Below are positions 55,280 to 63,337 of a stretch of DNA of 64,000 nucleotides, in pieces. Under the pieces are notes generated by a model. That model did not search any database. It was not told the origin of the DNA and saw only the letters and a list, made by a program, of their open reading frames with translations. Source of the DNA: Phycisphaerales bacterium UBA7800 (GTDB lineage Bacteria > Planctomycetota > Phycisphaerae > Phycisphaerales > Phycisphaeraceae); the NCBI GenBank assembly GCA_002480565.1, contig DLCK01000059.1:1-64000 (forward strand), read 5' to 3'. The position numbers and the translations under genes were made by a program. Positions within the stretch are counted from its first letter, which is position 1. The number at the start of each line of letters is the position of its first letter.

Positions 55280-56200
55280 TTAGTTCAGATCAAAGGTGCT
55301 GTAGACCGGCGCATGGTCCGAGCCGGTGAGTTTGGACTCGTCAGCAGGCAGGCCGGACTGTTTGCGATCCAGTCGTTTTAGCATTTGCGGGCCGACGAAG
55401 ATGTAGTCGATGGTGCTGCGGTAGGGTTTGTGCAGATAGGTGATGCGTTTGTCTGCGGGGATATGATCATGGGTGTCGAAAAGAATCGTCTTATCGTCGA
55501 GTAGATGCTTGATGGTGCCACTGTCGGGGGTGTCGTTGAAGTCACCCATAAAAGCAATCCAATGATCGGGGTGGGTTTTGTGCGTCTGTTCGATGATCTG
55601 CTTGGCCATAGTGACTTCAGCTAAACGCCACTTGTTGGAATTGGGATCGCCGGAGACGGATCGCTTGCTTTTGAGATGGACGATAAACAAGTCAAGGATT
55701 TGTTTGTCGGTGACCTGCACGGTGACCTGTACCAGATCGCGGGCAAAGTGCCACGTCTTACGCTCATTGGGCAGCTTAAGGTCACGGAATTTGTGACTGG
55801 TAATGCTCAGGATGGGCAGCTTGCTCATCACGCCGATTTGAATCCCTCGGCCGGAGTTTGAGTTGGTTGCGCCAAAATATTTGTAACCACTGCCAGGCAT
55901 CATATCCAGTACCATGGCTTTGAGGATGTCAATGTTTTCCAACTCGACGCAGCCGACCACATCAGCATCAATCTCCTTGAGAATTTTAGCCACAGCTTCG
56001 ATTTGCTCACGGGGTTTGACGCGGGTGGATTCGTCTTGCGAATAGGGATCGTCGTAGACGTCGAACATGTTCCAGAGGTTGTATGCAGCAAGTTTGAGCT
56101 GCTTTTGCGAAGACTGAGCATAGGTGGATGTCGGGGCAATCCACATTGCCAAGAGCATCAGACATAGGATACGACTCAACTGACGATCAGAACGAAACAT
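55280..56200 (-). CDS. Secreted endonuclease/exonuclease/phosphatase-family protein
   Basis: 306 residues from the ATG at 56200, where a signal peptide begins (SRILCLMLLAMWIAPTSTYA). The frame extends to 56299, but the added residues overlap asnB and look random. The EEP fold motifs are present: LKLAAYNLWNMFD, VGCVELENID with the metal-binding Glu, FMGDFNDTPD, and TGSDHAPVYS with the catalytic Asp-His. It cleaves phosphodiesters in nucleic acid or lipid/sugar phosphates in the periplasm. The substrate is not determined. It lies 45 nt after asnB on the same strand. Confidence 0.85.
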   Translation of the reverse strand: MFRSDRQLSRILCLMLLAMWIAPTSTYAQSSQKQLKLAAYNLWNMFDVYDDPYSQDESTRVKPREQIEAVAKILKEIDADVVGCVELENIDILKAMVLDMMPGSGYKYFGATNSNSGRGIQIGVMSKLPILSITSHKFRDLKLPNERKTWHFARDLVQVTVQVTDKQILDLFIVHLKSKRSVSGDPNSNKWRLAEVTMAKQIIEQTHKTHPDHWIAFMGDFNDTPDSGTIKHLLDDKTILFDTHDHIPADKRITYLHKPYRSTIDYIFVGPQMLKRLDRKQSGLPADESKLTGSDHAPVYSTFDLN

Positions 56201-56244
56201 GGCAGTCCGTTTCTTAAAAATGAAATCCAATAGGTTGATTTCGA

Positions 56245-58149
56245 TTATACCGTCTTGGCAGGTGGTGGCGGAGTTGGATGATCGACCCACTGTTTCCAAA
56301 TCGTTAATTCCAGCAGTGCGAAGAGTCGGTGGGTGTGATCCGCTTTATTGTTCACATGCTCATCAAGCATCCGACGGGCAACGTTTTCATCCAATCCCAA
56401 GGTGCCAAGAATACCCGAATGGAACATCGCATGTGCTGGCTCACGGAGTTGGGTTTTAAACCAGTGGCCGATGGGTAGGGCAAAGCCTTGCTTGCGACGT
56501 TTGACGATTTCCTTGGGCAAGACCTGTGCTGCAATCAGTCGAAGCAGCCCCTTGGGTTTACCCGCAGGCATGATCAAGTCCGGTGGCAAGTGAGTCGCCA
56601 GTTCACAGACCTTAGAATCCAATAAGGGGCATCGCACTTCCAATCCCACAGCCATCGACGCCCGGTCAACCTTGCGAAGCACTTCCATGGGCAGGTAATG
56701 CATCAAGTCCCATCGCATCGCAGCATGCACAGGATCAGTACCTTCAGGCCACTGGGGCATAGCTACATACGGTTGAGCCGCTGAGACATTATTTTCCATC
56801 CCAAGTTCACGAATCTGCTCTTCGTTAAACAGATGCATCATGCTTTTGTACTGAGTGGGCGCATCCTTTTGGCGAGCAGCATCAATGAGTCGTTTGACGC
56901 GACTGACTTTGCTCTTGGGATTGGAGGAATTGAGCATATCCGAGGGGACATGCTTAAGCCACCAGCTATGTTTGTGAAGCAGACGCATCGCCCGGTAGCG
57001 ATCGTAGCCACCAAAGAGTTCATCACCGCCATCACCTGAAAGGGCGACACGTAAATGTTGACGTGTTGCTTTGCTTAACCAATAGGTCGGGAGAATGCTG
57101 CTATCCGCAGTGGGTTCACCGTACACACTAATCAGGAATTTAAGATCGGAAAACACATCGTTATCCGGGCTTGCCTGCAGTTCGGTATGGTCTGTACCAG
57201 TGTGTTGGGCGACCATTCTCGCGGCATCAGACTCGTCGTATTCGACGACGGGCATTTTGACACTAAAGGTCTTAAGAGGGCCTTGCCCACGGCGCATCAA
57301 TTCCTGATGCGCGAACCATGTGACCAACGATGAATCGATCCCGCCGGAGAGAAACGCACCCAGTGGGACGTCTGCTTCTAGCCGGTAATGGATGGCTTCC
57401 TTGATCAGTGCTGTGGTGTCTTCGACGAGGTTCAAATCCGAACTGTGTTTTGAGGGTTCAGGCAATCGCCAGAACGGGGTGGTCTCATGCTTGCCGGTCT
57501 GTTGATCAATGAGCATGTAGTGACCGGGAAGTAATTCGTGAATGTCCGTCAGCAGCGAGTCATAGCTGGTATATCCCAGTCGCAGATAAGTCAGCAGGGC
57601 AGCCTGGTTGACGGATGGGACGCCACCACTGACGGATGTCAGCAGGGGCGGGATTTGGCTTGCGAAGCAGGTGGCTTTGCCGTTTTGTCTGAAAAACAAG
57701 GGCTTTTGACCGATGCGGTCACGTGCCAGTAGTAACTTCTTTTCACCATCATCCCAGAGCGCGAAGCTGAACATGCCGCGAAGGCGCTTGGTGAATTGCG
57801 GACCCCATTGCCGGTAAGCAAAGAGAAGTACTTCGGTGTCACTGTGATCGGTGCGGAACTGGTGTCCGAATTTTTCGAGTTGGGTTCTCAGTTCACGGTG
57901 ATTGTAAATTTCGCCGTTGAAGACCACCGTCAACGTCCCGTTGTTGGCGGTTGCCTTGGCCTGCATGGGTTGCAGACCACCTTCAAGGTCGATGATGCTC
58001 AGACGTGTATGGCCAAACGCACATGGCCCGACCACGCGAATCTGTTCACCATCAGGCCCACGGTGTCGGACGTAATCCAATAGATGATGCACGTCCTGCT
58101 CAGAGGCGTGTTGGTCATCAAATCGGATTATGCCTGCAATGCCACACAT
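56245..58149 (-). CDS. asnB: Asparagine synthetase (glutamine-hydrolysing)
   Basis: 634 residues. The N-terminal Cys2 nucleophile (MCGIAGII) and RHRGPDGEQ form the glutaminase domain, and FNGEIYNHRELR the substrate loop. The C-terminal synthetase has the PP-loop LSGGIDSSLV and SGDGGDELFGGYDRYRAM. It makes asparagine from aspartate, glutamine and ATP in the cytoplasm. In some planctomycetes asnB paralogues act in exopolysaccharide or natural-product modification, but nothing nearby supports that here. Upstream of the start are 21-bp inverted repeats. Confidence 0.95.
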   Translation of the reverse strand: MCGIAGIIRFDDQHASEQDVHHLLDYVRHRGPDGEQIRVVGPCAFGHTRLSIIDLEGGLQPMQAKATANNGTLTVVFNGEIYNHRELRTQLEKFGHQFRTDHSDTEVLLFAYRQWGPQFTKRLRGMFSFALWDDGEKKLLLARDRIGQKPLFFRQNGKATCFASQIPPLLTSVSGGVPSVNQAALLTYLRLGYTSYDSLLTDIHELLPGHYMLIDQQTGKHETTPFWRLPEPSKHSSDLNLVEDTTALIKEAIHYRLEADVPLGAFLSGGIDSSLVTWFAHQELMRRGQGPLKTFSVKMPVVEYDESDAARMVAQHTGTDHTELQASPDNDVFSDLKFLISVYGEPTADSSILPTYWLSKATRQHLRVALSGDGGDELFGGYDRYRAMRLLHKHSWWLKHVPSDMLNSSNPKSKVSRVKRLIDAARQKDAPTQYKSMMHLFNEEQIRELGMENNVSAAQPYVAMPQWPEGTDPVHAAMRWDLMHYLPMEVLRKVDRASMAVGLEVRCPLLDSKVCELATHLPPDLIMPAGKPKGLLRLIAAQVLPKEIVKRRKQGFALPIGHWFKTQLREPAHAMFHSGILGTLGLDENVARRMLDEHVNNKADHTHRLFALLELTIWKQWVDHPTPPPPAKTV

Positions 58150-58161
58150 GGTTTTGGAAAG

Positions 58162-58271
58162 AGGGAGTAGTGATTAGGGAGTAGGCAGTAGGGAAAAGCA
58201 TTTTCAAGTCCAATCATTCCCGTGAAATTGGAAATCGAGGTCTAGATTTAACTCCCTAATCACTACTCCCT
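58162..58271. repeat. Perfect 21-bp inverted repeat between asnB and aspS
   Basis: AGGGAGTAGTGATTAGGGAG plus T (58162-58182) is repeated exactly as its reverse complement at 58251-58271. The arms consist of GGGAGTA/GATTAGGGAGTA-type units typical of low-complexity dispersed repeats. They flank a 68-bp spacer and could fold into a large hairpin. Confidence 0.8.
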
Positions 58272-58282
58272 ATTCCCTGTCT

Positions 58283-60064
58283 TCATCCTTTCACCGCTTC
58301 GGTTTTGATGACCGGTGCAAGACGCAGATGCAATTCCTGGAGTTGGGCAGGATCGACTTCCGATGGTGCTTCGGTCATCAGGTCTGCGCCGTTCTGGGTC
58401 TTGGGGAATGCGATCACGTCACGGATGTTGGTGGTGTTTTCCAGGTGCATGACCAAACGGTCAAGACCCAGTGCGATACCACCATGTGGCGGGGCACCGA
58501 AGCGCAGGGCATCAAGCAGGAATCCAAACTTGACCTTGGCTTGCTCATCGGAGATGCCCAAGAGGTTGAAGATCTTGCCTTGGGTGGTTTTGTCATGAAT
58601 ACGGATTGAGCCACCACCGAGTTCCGAGCCATTGAGAATAATGTCGTAAGCCTGTGATCGAACCTTGCCCGGATCTGAATCGAGCAGGTGCATATCTTCG
58701 GGGTTGGGTGCGGTAAAGGGATGGTGCAAAGAGTCGAAGCGGTTGTTGTCTTCGTTCCATTCGACCAATGGGAAATCGACAACCCACAGCCACTTCCATT
58801 GACCAGGCTCGATCATGTTCAATTGGTGGGCAATTTTCACACGCAGTTCACCGAGTACGCGGTGGACGACGGTGGACTTCTTGTCCACACCAAAGCAGAT
58901 GAGGTCGCCGTCTTTGGCCCCCATTTTTTCGATGAGTTGGTCGGTGATGGGTTCAAGGAACTTGGCGACACCGGTTGCCAGTTTGCCACCGTCGATCTTG
59001 GTGACAGGCAAGCCGCCTGCGCCGAACTGCTTGACCCATTCGGCCAAGGCATCGGTTTCTTTGCGACTCATGCTCGCGCCGCCAGGGACGCAGATGGCTT
59101 TGACCAAGCCCCCATCAGCGATGGCACCCTTGAAGACTTTAAAGTCCGTCTGGTTGGCAAGGTCACTGATGTCGACGAGTTCCAACCCAAAACGCATGTC
59201 CGGGCGATCCGAACCAAAACGGTCCATCGCTTCAGCATAGGTCATGCGGTCAAGCTTGGGCACGTCGATGTCCAGAATGTCTTTCCAAAGTTTACGGGTG
59301 AGTCCTTCGATGATGTCCATCACGTCGTCTTGATTAATAAAAGACATTTCCACGTCGAGTTGCGTGAACTCAGCTTGACGGTCGGCACGAGGGTCTTCAT
59401 CGCGGAAACAACGAGCGATCTGGAAATAACGTTCCATACCAGCAACCATCAGAATCTGCTTAAACAATTGCGGACTCTGTGGCAGGGCGTAAAAACTCGA
59501 TTCCTGTAAACGTGATGGCACCAGGAAGTCGCGTGCGCCTTCAGGTGTACTCTTGCACAGGAAAGGCGTTTCAATTTCCAGAAATTCGTTTTCATCAAAG
59601 TAGTCACGCATGAGCTTGGTCACACGGTGACGGGTTTTGAGAATCTGCTGCATGCGCTTTTGACGCAGGTCAATGTAGCGGTAACGCAGACGGGTTTCTT
59701 CACCGACCTTGGCTGCTTCGTCAGGCGTGAACGGAGGGGTGTCAACCTTGTTGAGAATCTCCAGCTCAGTGGCTTCGATTTCGATATCACCAGTTTCGAG
59801 CTTGGGATTGGCCATGCCTTGCTCACGGGCGATGCAGGTGCCTTTGACCCAGATCACGTCTTCGTTACGCAGGCGATCTGCTGTTGCATGGAGCTTTTCG
59901 TCTGAGGGGCGGAAGACGAGTTGGGTGACACCTTTGCGGTCACGGATATCGATAAAGATCACCCCGCCATGGTCACGGTATTTATTGACCCAGCCAGCCA
60001 ATGCGACAGTCTGGTTAACGTGTTCGGTGCGCAATTCTCCGCAATGATGCGTGCGTGCCTGCAT
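58283..60064 (-). CDS. aspS: Aspartate-tRNA ligase (bacterial type)
   Basis: 593 residues, the bacterial AspRS length. An OB-fold anticodon-binding N-terminal domain (VALAGWVNKYRDHGGVIFID) is followed by the class II catalytic core with motif 2 (FQIARCFRDEDPRADRQAEF) and GIALGLDRLVMHL as motif 3. A GAD insertion lies at about 300-420. It attaches aspartate to tRNA-Asp. The start is the ATG at 60064. Confidence 0.97.
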   Translation of the reverse strand: MQARTHHCGELRTEHVNQTVALAGWVNKYRDHGGVIFIDIRDRKGVTQLVFRPSDEKLHATADRLRNEDVIWVKGTCIAREQGMANPKLETGDIEIEATELEILNKVDTPPFTPDEAAKVGEETRLRYRYIDLRQKRMQQILKTRHRVTKLMRDYFDENEFLEIETPFLCKSTPEGARDFLVPSRLQESSFYALPQSPQLFKQILMVAGMERYFQIARCFRDEDPRADRQAEFTQLDVEMSFINQDDVMDIIEGLTRKLWKDILDIDVPKLDRMTYAEAMDRFGSDRPDMRFGLELVDISDLANQTDFKVFKGAIADGGLVKAICVPGGASMSRKETDALAEWVKQFGAGGLPVTKIDGGKLATGVAKFLEPITDQLIEKMGAKDGDLICFGVDKKSTVVHRVLGELRVKIAHQLNMIEPGQWKWLWVVDFPLVEWNEDNNRFDSLHHPFTAPNPEDMHLLDSDPGKVRSQAYDIILNGSELGGGSIRIHDKTTQGKIFNLLGISDEQAKVKFGFLLDALRFGAPPHGGIALGLDRLVMHLENTTNIRDVIAFPKTQNGADLMTEAPSEVDPAQLQELHLRLAPVIKTEAVKG

Positions 60065-60222
60065 AGGTGTAATTCCCTTACGGTGTATGGTCTAAAATAT
60101 CAGTTTCAAAGATCGACAATGATAGCAGGTCGGATTTGGTATTTCGAATCCCATGAGCCATGAGAATTCGATTTTGAGCCTGATCATAAGAGTGTCTGTG
60201 GTGTAGATGCACGAATCTGCGT

Positions 60223-60228
60223 TATCAT
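60223..60228 (+). promoter_or_regulatory. -10-like box close to the RmlD-like start
   Basis: TATCAT (60223-60228) in the context GTTATCATAC, as at the atpG promoter (GTTATGATAC). The ATG at 60236 is 8 nt downstream with no Shine-Dalgarno. The -35 box is not clear. Confidence 0.35.
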
Positions 60229-60235
60229 ACAACGC

Positions 60236-61096
60236 ATGCTTTTGATTGGTTCAACATCCATACTCGGTTATCACATGGTCAAGCTCGGTACTGGCAGGGG
60301 GCTGCCACGGGTGGTGCCTGTCTGTCATATGCACAGTAAGACATGGACCAAACACTGCATTCAGGTGGATCTTGATGATCCTCAAAAGGTTGCCCAGGTG
60401 GTAACTGAGCATGAACACATGCCGGTGGTGTATGCTCATGCGGTGTGTAATGTCAATAAATGCGAGCAGAATCGGGATTGGGCATGGGGCGTGAATGTCG
60501 ATAATTTCGCTCGGTTTTTAGACATGCTCCCCAAGGGCCGGCGACTGGTGTACCTTTCATCGGATCATGTTTTTGGGCAGGGGGGCGATTGCGATGAGTT
60601 GACCATGCCACGACCGATCAGTGTCTACGGCCAGTCGCGCGTTGCTGCTGAAAAATTAGCATTGGCTCGCCCCAACAGTCTGGTGATCCGCACATCATTG
60701 GCATTAGGTGGATCACATGATGGCAAGTCCGGGCATTGGAATTGGCTGAATCATCGACTCAAACGTCAACTGCCGGTCACCATTATCACCGACGAAGCAC
60801 GCACAACCGTCTGGGCACCTGAAGCAGCAAGTCGGATCATTCATCTGACACATGCTCATGTCAACGGCATGGTGCATCTTGCCAACGAGTTTTACGTCAC
60901 CCGCGATCATCTGGCCCGTGAGTTATGTCATATCGCCAGACTTGAACCCCATCTCAAATACGATCAGCGAGCCAGTCAGACCTACCCCCATTTGGGAGAG
61001 GTCCAACTGGTCAGTCGCCGACATGAAGGGCAGTTGCTGATCAACCCCTTGAGGCAACTACGCCTTCACGCTGATTTGAAATTGCCGATTGTCTGA
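60236..61096 (+). CDS. RmlD-like NAD(P)-dependent sugar reductase
   Basis: 286 residues. It shows the SDR-extended N-terminus LLIGSTSILGYHM, LVYLSSDHVFGQGG with the conserved Ser, and VYGQSRVAAEK with the YxxxK catalytic pair. These match dTDP-4-dehydrorhamnose reductase-type enzymes. The GxxGxxG motif is degenerate (GSTSILG). The actual substrate is unknown, and no rml neighbours are present. Cytoplasmic. Confidence 0.8.
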   Translation: MLLIGSTSILGYHMVKLGTGRGLPRVVPVCHMHSKTWTKHCIQVDLDDPQKVAQVVTEHEHMPVVYAHAVCNVNKCEQNRDWAWGVNVDNFARFLDMLPKGRRLVYLSSDHVFGQGGDCDELTMPRPISVYGQSRVAAEKLALARPNSLVIRTSLALGGSHDGKSGHWNWLNHRLKRQLPVTIITDEARTTVWAPEAASRIIHLTHAHVNGMVHLANEFYVTRDHLARELCHIARLEPHLKYDQRASQTYPHLGEVQLVSRRHEGQLLINPLRQLRLHADLKLPIV

Positions 61097-61167
61097 TTCA
61101 AATAAATGACACAATGATAGCTGTGACATCGACAGATATTTGTACTTCGCAATCATTGCATCATCAT

Positions 61168-61389
61168 TTAGTCCGGCAGACTTGGTGCAGCGCCTTGCGC
61201 ATACTCATACCGGAAATAGAGCTTTTTGAGAGGTGCTGGAACGGTCTTGTAACAGAACGGGCAAATTTTATCAGTCCTAGGAACGCGGCTTCGCGTTTTG
61301 TTCATCGAGTAACATACGTCCTGTAAAACTCTGCCACAAACCTGGCAGCAGTCATTGGGAATATCCTTGGTCGAACATGATTGAGGCAT
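61168..61389 (-). CDS. Small Cys-rich protein with zinc-ribbon pattern
   Basis: 73 residues from an ATG at 61389 with a strong AAGGAGAA ribosome site about 8 nt upstream. Eight cysteines are mostly arranged as CCQVCG and CPFC pairs. The end is basic and aromatic (KLYFRYEYAQG). It probably binds zinc. The family is unrecognised. Confidence 0.65.
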   Translation of the reverse strand: MPQSCSTKDIPNDCCQVCGRVLQDVCYSMNKTRSRVPRTDKICPFCYKTVPAPLKKLYFRYEYAQGAAPSLPD

Positions 61390-61390
61390 T

Positions 61391-61674
61391 TCACGTTCTC
61401 CTTATTTTCCAATACCTGATCAACATAAAAGACAACGCGCAATACGCATTGATAGCCATCAGATAATGGCGTTCGTTCAATCCTTTGAACAAACCTGTTT
61501 ACTTGTCACGAACATCTGCTGGCATGGGTACAAACCTGAAAGTCCGGGGCGGACACGGTGGGGCAGGCTTGCCAGTCTTATTTTGCTAGTAGGTAATATA
61601 CCTGATACCCATGCGGGTTGGCAAATGATTTTCTGACTCTATATCTAAAGTGCAGGTCTTCGTTGAAATGCAAT
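61391..61674 (-). pseudogene. Possible decayed gene downstream of thiE
   Basis: Minus-strand sequence between the ThiE gene and the 61389 gene contains coding-like stretches: RYRVRKSFANPHGYQVYYLL in one frame, and KTGKPAPPCPPRTFRFVPMP and LNERHYLMAINAYCALSFML in another. The latter two share one frame separated by a TAA. No start or ribosome site links them. It may be a degraded gene or a conserved repeat. Confidence 0.3.
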
Positions 61675-62697
61675 TCAGGCCGTGATCAATTGCTTCACAA
61701 CGTGCTTAGGATCGTCTGCAGAACAGACCACGCTACTGACCGCAATGCCTTGAACACCCGCATCAATGAGGGTTGGTAAATTCTCTGGCGTGATCCCGCC
61801 TATGGCTAAATGTGGCAGCTTGTCCCACTGACGATAGGCTCGCAGATAATCCGGCCCGACGATCACCGGCTTATGCTTGGTCGTCGTGGGGAACATCGGT
61901 CCAATCCCACAGTAATCCGCGCCGTCGTCGTAAGCTTGTTGTGCTTGAGCAAGTTCGCTGGTACTCACGCCGATGAGCAGTTGCTTGCTTGTGAGTTGGC
62001 GGACTTTGGTGCATGGCAAATCGCCTTGCCCAAGGTGCACACCATCAGCGCCAGCAAGCATCGCGATGTCCGGCCTGTCATTGATGATCACGCTGACACC
62101 TGCTTGATGACATTGCTCAACAAGCCAACTGGCGCGATCCCAAAAGTCGTTGCCTTCGAGTGACTTTTCACGCAGTTGGATGCAGTCGCCACCCCCGTCG
62201 ATCACAGCTTTAGCAACCTTCTGCCAATCACCATTCACACAAAGGTGTTCGCTGATGAGGACACAGAGTTTCCATTGCTTGCGCGATTGTGTGCTGAGTC
62301 GTTGCGTTAGTTTTTGCTCAATGGTGTAACCCCGATACCGCAACGCTTCGAGCATTGCCGGTGCCGTGCAATTGGGCAAGGTCTTGGCGTACTCTTCCAT
62401 CGCTCGCAAGGCTTCAGACAGACGCTTGCCAGCAGCGATCACCACGTCATTGACCGACTCACGTTCCGACTCACTGGGCAGTGTAATCCGCGTACCCACA
62501 TCACCGGGCGTATCACGATACAACGGCAAAGGTAAGTCGATCGCCTTGACCGCTGATGCAAAATCATGGCGTAACGATTTGATGGATTCACAAAGCGCCG
62601 CATCATCAAGCAGAAACCGCGCAGCCTCCTCCATCACCCGCATCGCTTCGCGCGCCCGGTTGGCATTGGCATCAAGTATTCGCGCGACATGTTGCAT
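61675..62697 (-). CDS. thiE: Thiamine-phosphate synthase with N-terminal ThiD2-type domain
   Basis: 340 residues. Residues about 1-130 match the ThiD2-type N-terminal module (RILDANANRAREAMRVMEEA). Residues about 145-340 are the ThiE TIM barrel: QLREKSLEGNDFWDRA, VIINDRPDIAMLAGADGVHL followed by GQGD, and GIGPMFPTTTKHKP. It joins HMP-PP and thiazole phosphate into thiamine phosphate. No TPP riboswitch was recognised upstream. Confidence 0.92.
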   Translation of the reverse strand: MQHVARILDANANRAREAMRVMEEAARFLLDDAALCESIKSLRHDFASAVKAIDLPLPLYRDTPGDVGTRITLPSESERESVNDVVIAAGKRLSEALRAMEEYAKTLPNCTAPAMLEALRYRGYTIEQKLTQRLSTQSRKQWKLCVLISEHLCVNGDWQKVAKAVIDGGGDCIQLREKSLEGNDFWDRASWLVEQCHQAGVSVIINDRPDIAMLAGADGVHLGQGDLPCTKVRQLTSKQLLIGVSTSELAQAQQAYDDGADYCGIGPMFPTTTKHKPVIVGPDYLRAYRQWDKLPHLAIGGITPENLPTLIDAGVQGIAVSSVVCSADDPKHVVKQLITA

Positions 62698-62770
62698 GAT
62701 TCAATCCTGTGATACAACAAACACAAGCCGCCAGATGAAGACCGTAGGGATGAATCTGACGGGCCGTGAA

Positions 62771-63337
62771 TTACGTCGCAGATGCTTCTGCACCATCATC
62801 CGGTACTTCACCCAACTGCTGTGCTTTTTTGTGGCCATAGATCAGATACAAATTACGGACATAGATAAACCAACCCGTTGCCTGCCCCAATACACCCACG
62901 ACATCCTTGCGCCAAATGAAGTAGGTAATGAGCATTGACGCACCGATGAGACTCATCCACCAGAACGCGGTCGGCACCACGGATCGCTTGGATTTTTCGC
63001 TTGCAATCCACTGCACGATCATCCGACCGGTAAACAGGACTTGGCCAAGCAAACCCACAGCAACCCAGATCATCCCAAAGGGGCTGGTGATGTTGAAGAT
63101 GGTTTTCATCCAACTGCGATCTGCATTGTCTTCAACGATCAGTCGCGTAAATGCCTGGGGCGAAAGTTGCTCAATGCGTCCATCCCGATAGGTCACTTCG
63201 TACTGATCCTTGCCCGAAGCATCGGTAATGATCACAACTTTGCGGACCGTTGTTAATTCAGGTTGAAGATGAATTTCAGTGGTGGTAACAGCAGGTGACG
63301 ATGCCAGAACCATGCTCAGTAACATGACGCTGATCAT
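62771..63337 (-). CDS. LAB_N-domain membrane protein
   Basis: 188 residues. A signal peptide or first helix (about 1-16) is followed by a soluble domain at about 25-80. The LAB_N domain occupies about 95-175 (WVAVGLLGQVLFTGRMIVQW, GASMLITYFIWRKDVVGVLG), which is found at the N-terminus of lipid A disaccharide synthase and in stand-alone proteins paired with GT2 enzymes. It overlaps the GT2 gene by ATGA. It probably works with it in lipid-linked sugar synthesis. Confidence 0.85.
   Translation of the reverse strand: MISVMLLSMVLASSPAVTTTEIHLQPELTTVRKVVIITDASGKDQYEVTYRDGRIEQLSPQAFTRLIVEDNADRSWMKTIFNITSPFGMIWVAVGLLGQVLFTGRMIVQWIASEKSKRSVVPTAFWWMSLIGASMLITYFIWRKDVVGVLGQATGWFIYVRNLYLIYGHKKAQQLGEVPDDGAEASAT

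Noticed and set aside
58688..59509. Long plus-strand open frame (273 codons) within aspS
   Set aside because: Antisense to aspartyl-tRNA synthetase motifs. The composition follows the codon bias of the real gene.
62698..62770. Possible TPP riboswitch upstream of thiE
   Set aside because: Only about 73 bp are available and no CUGAGA or ACCUGA-type TPP motif is present.
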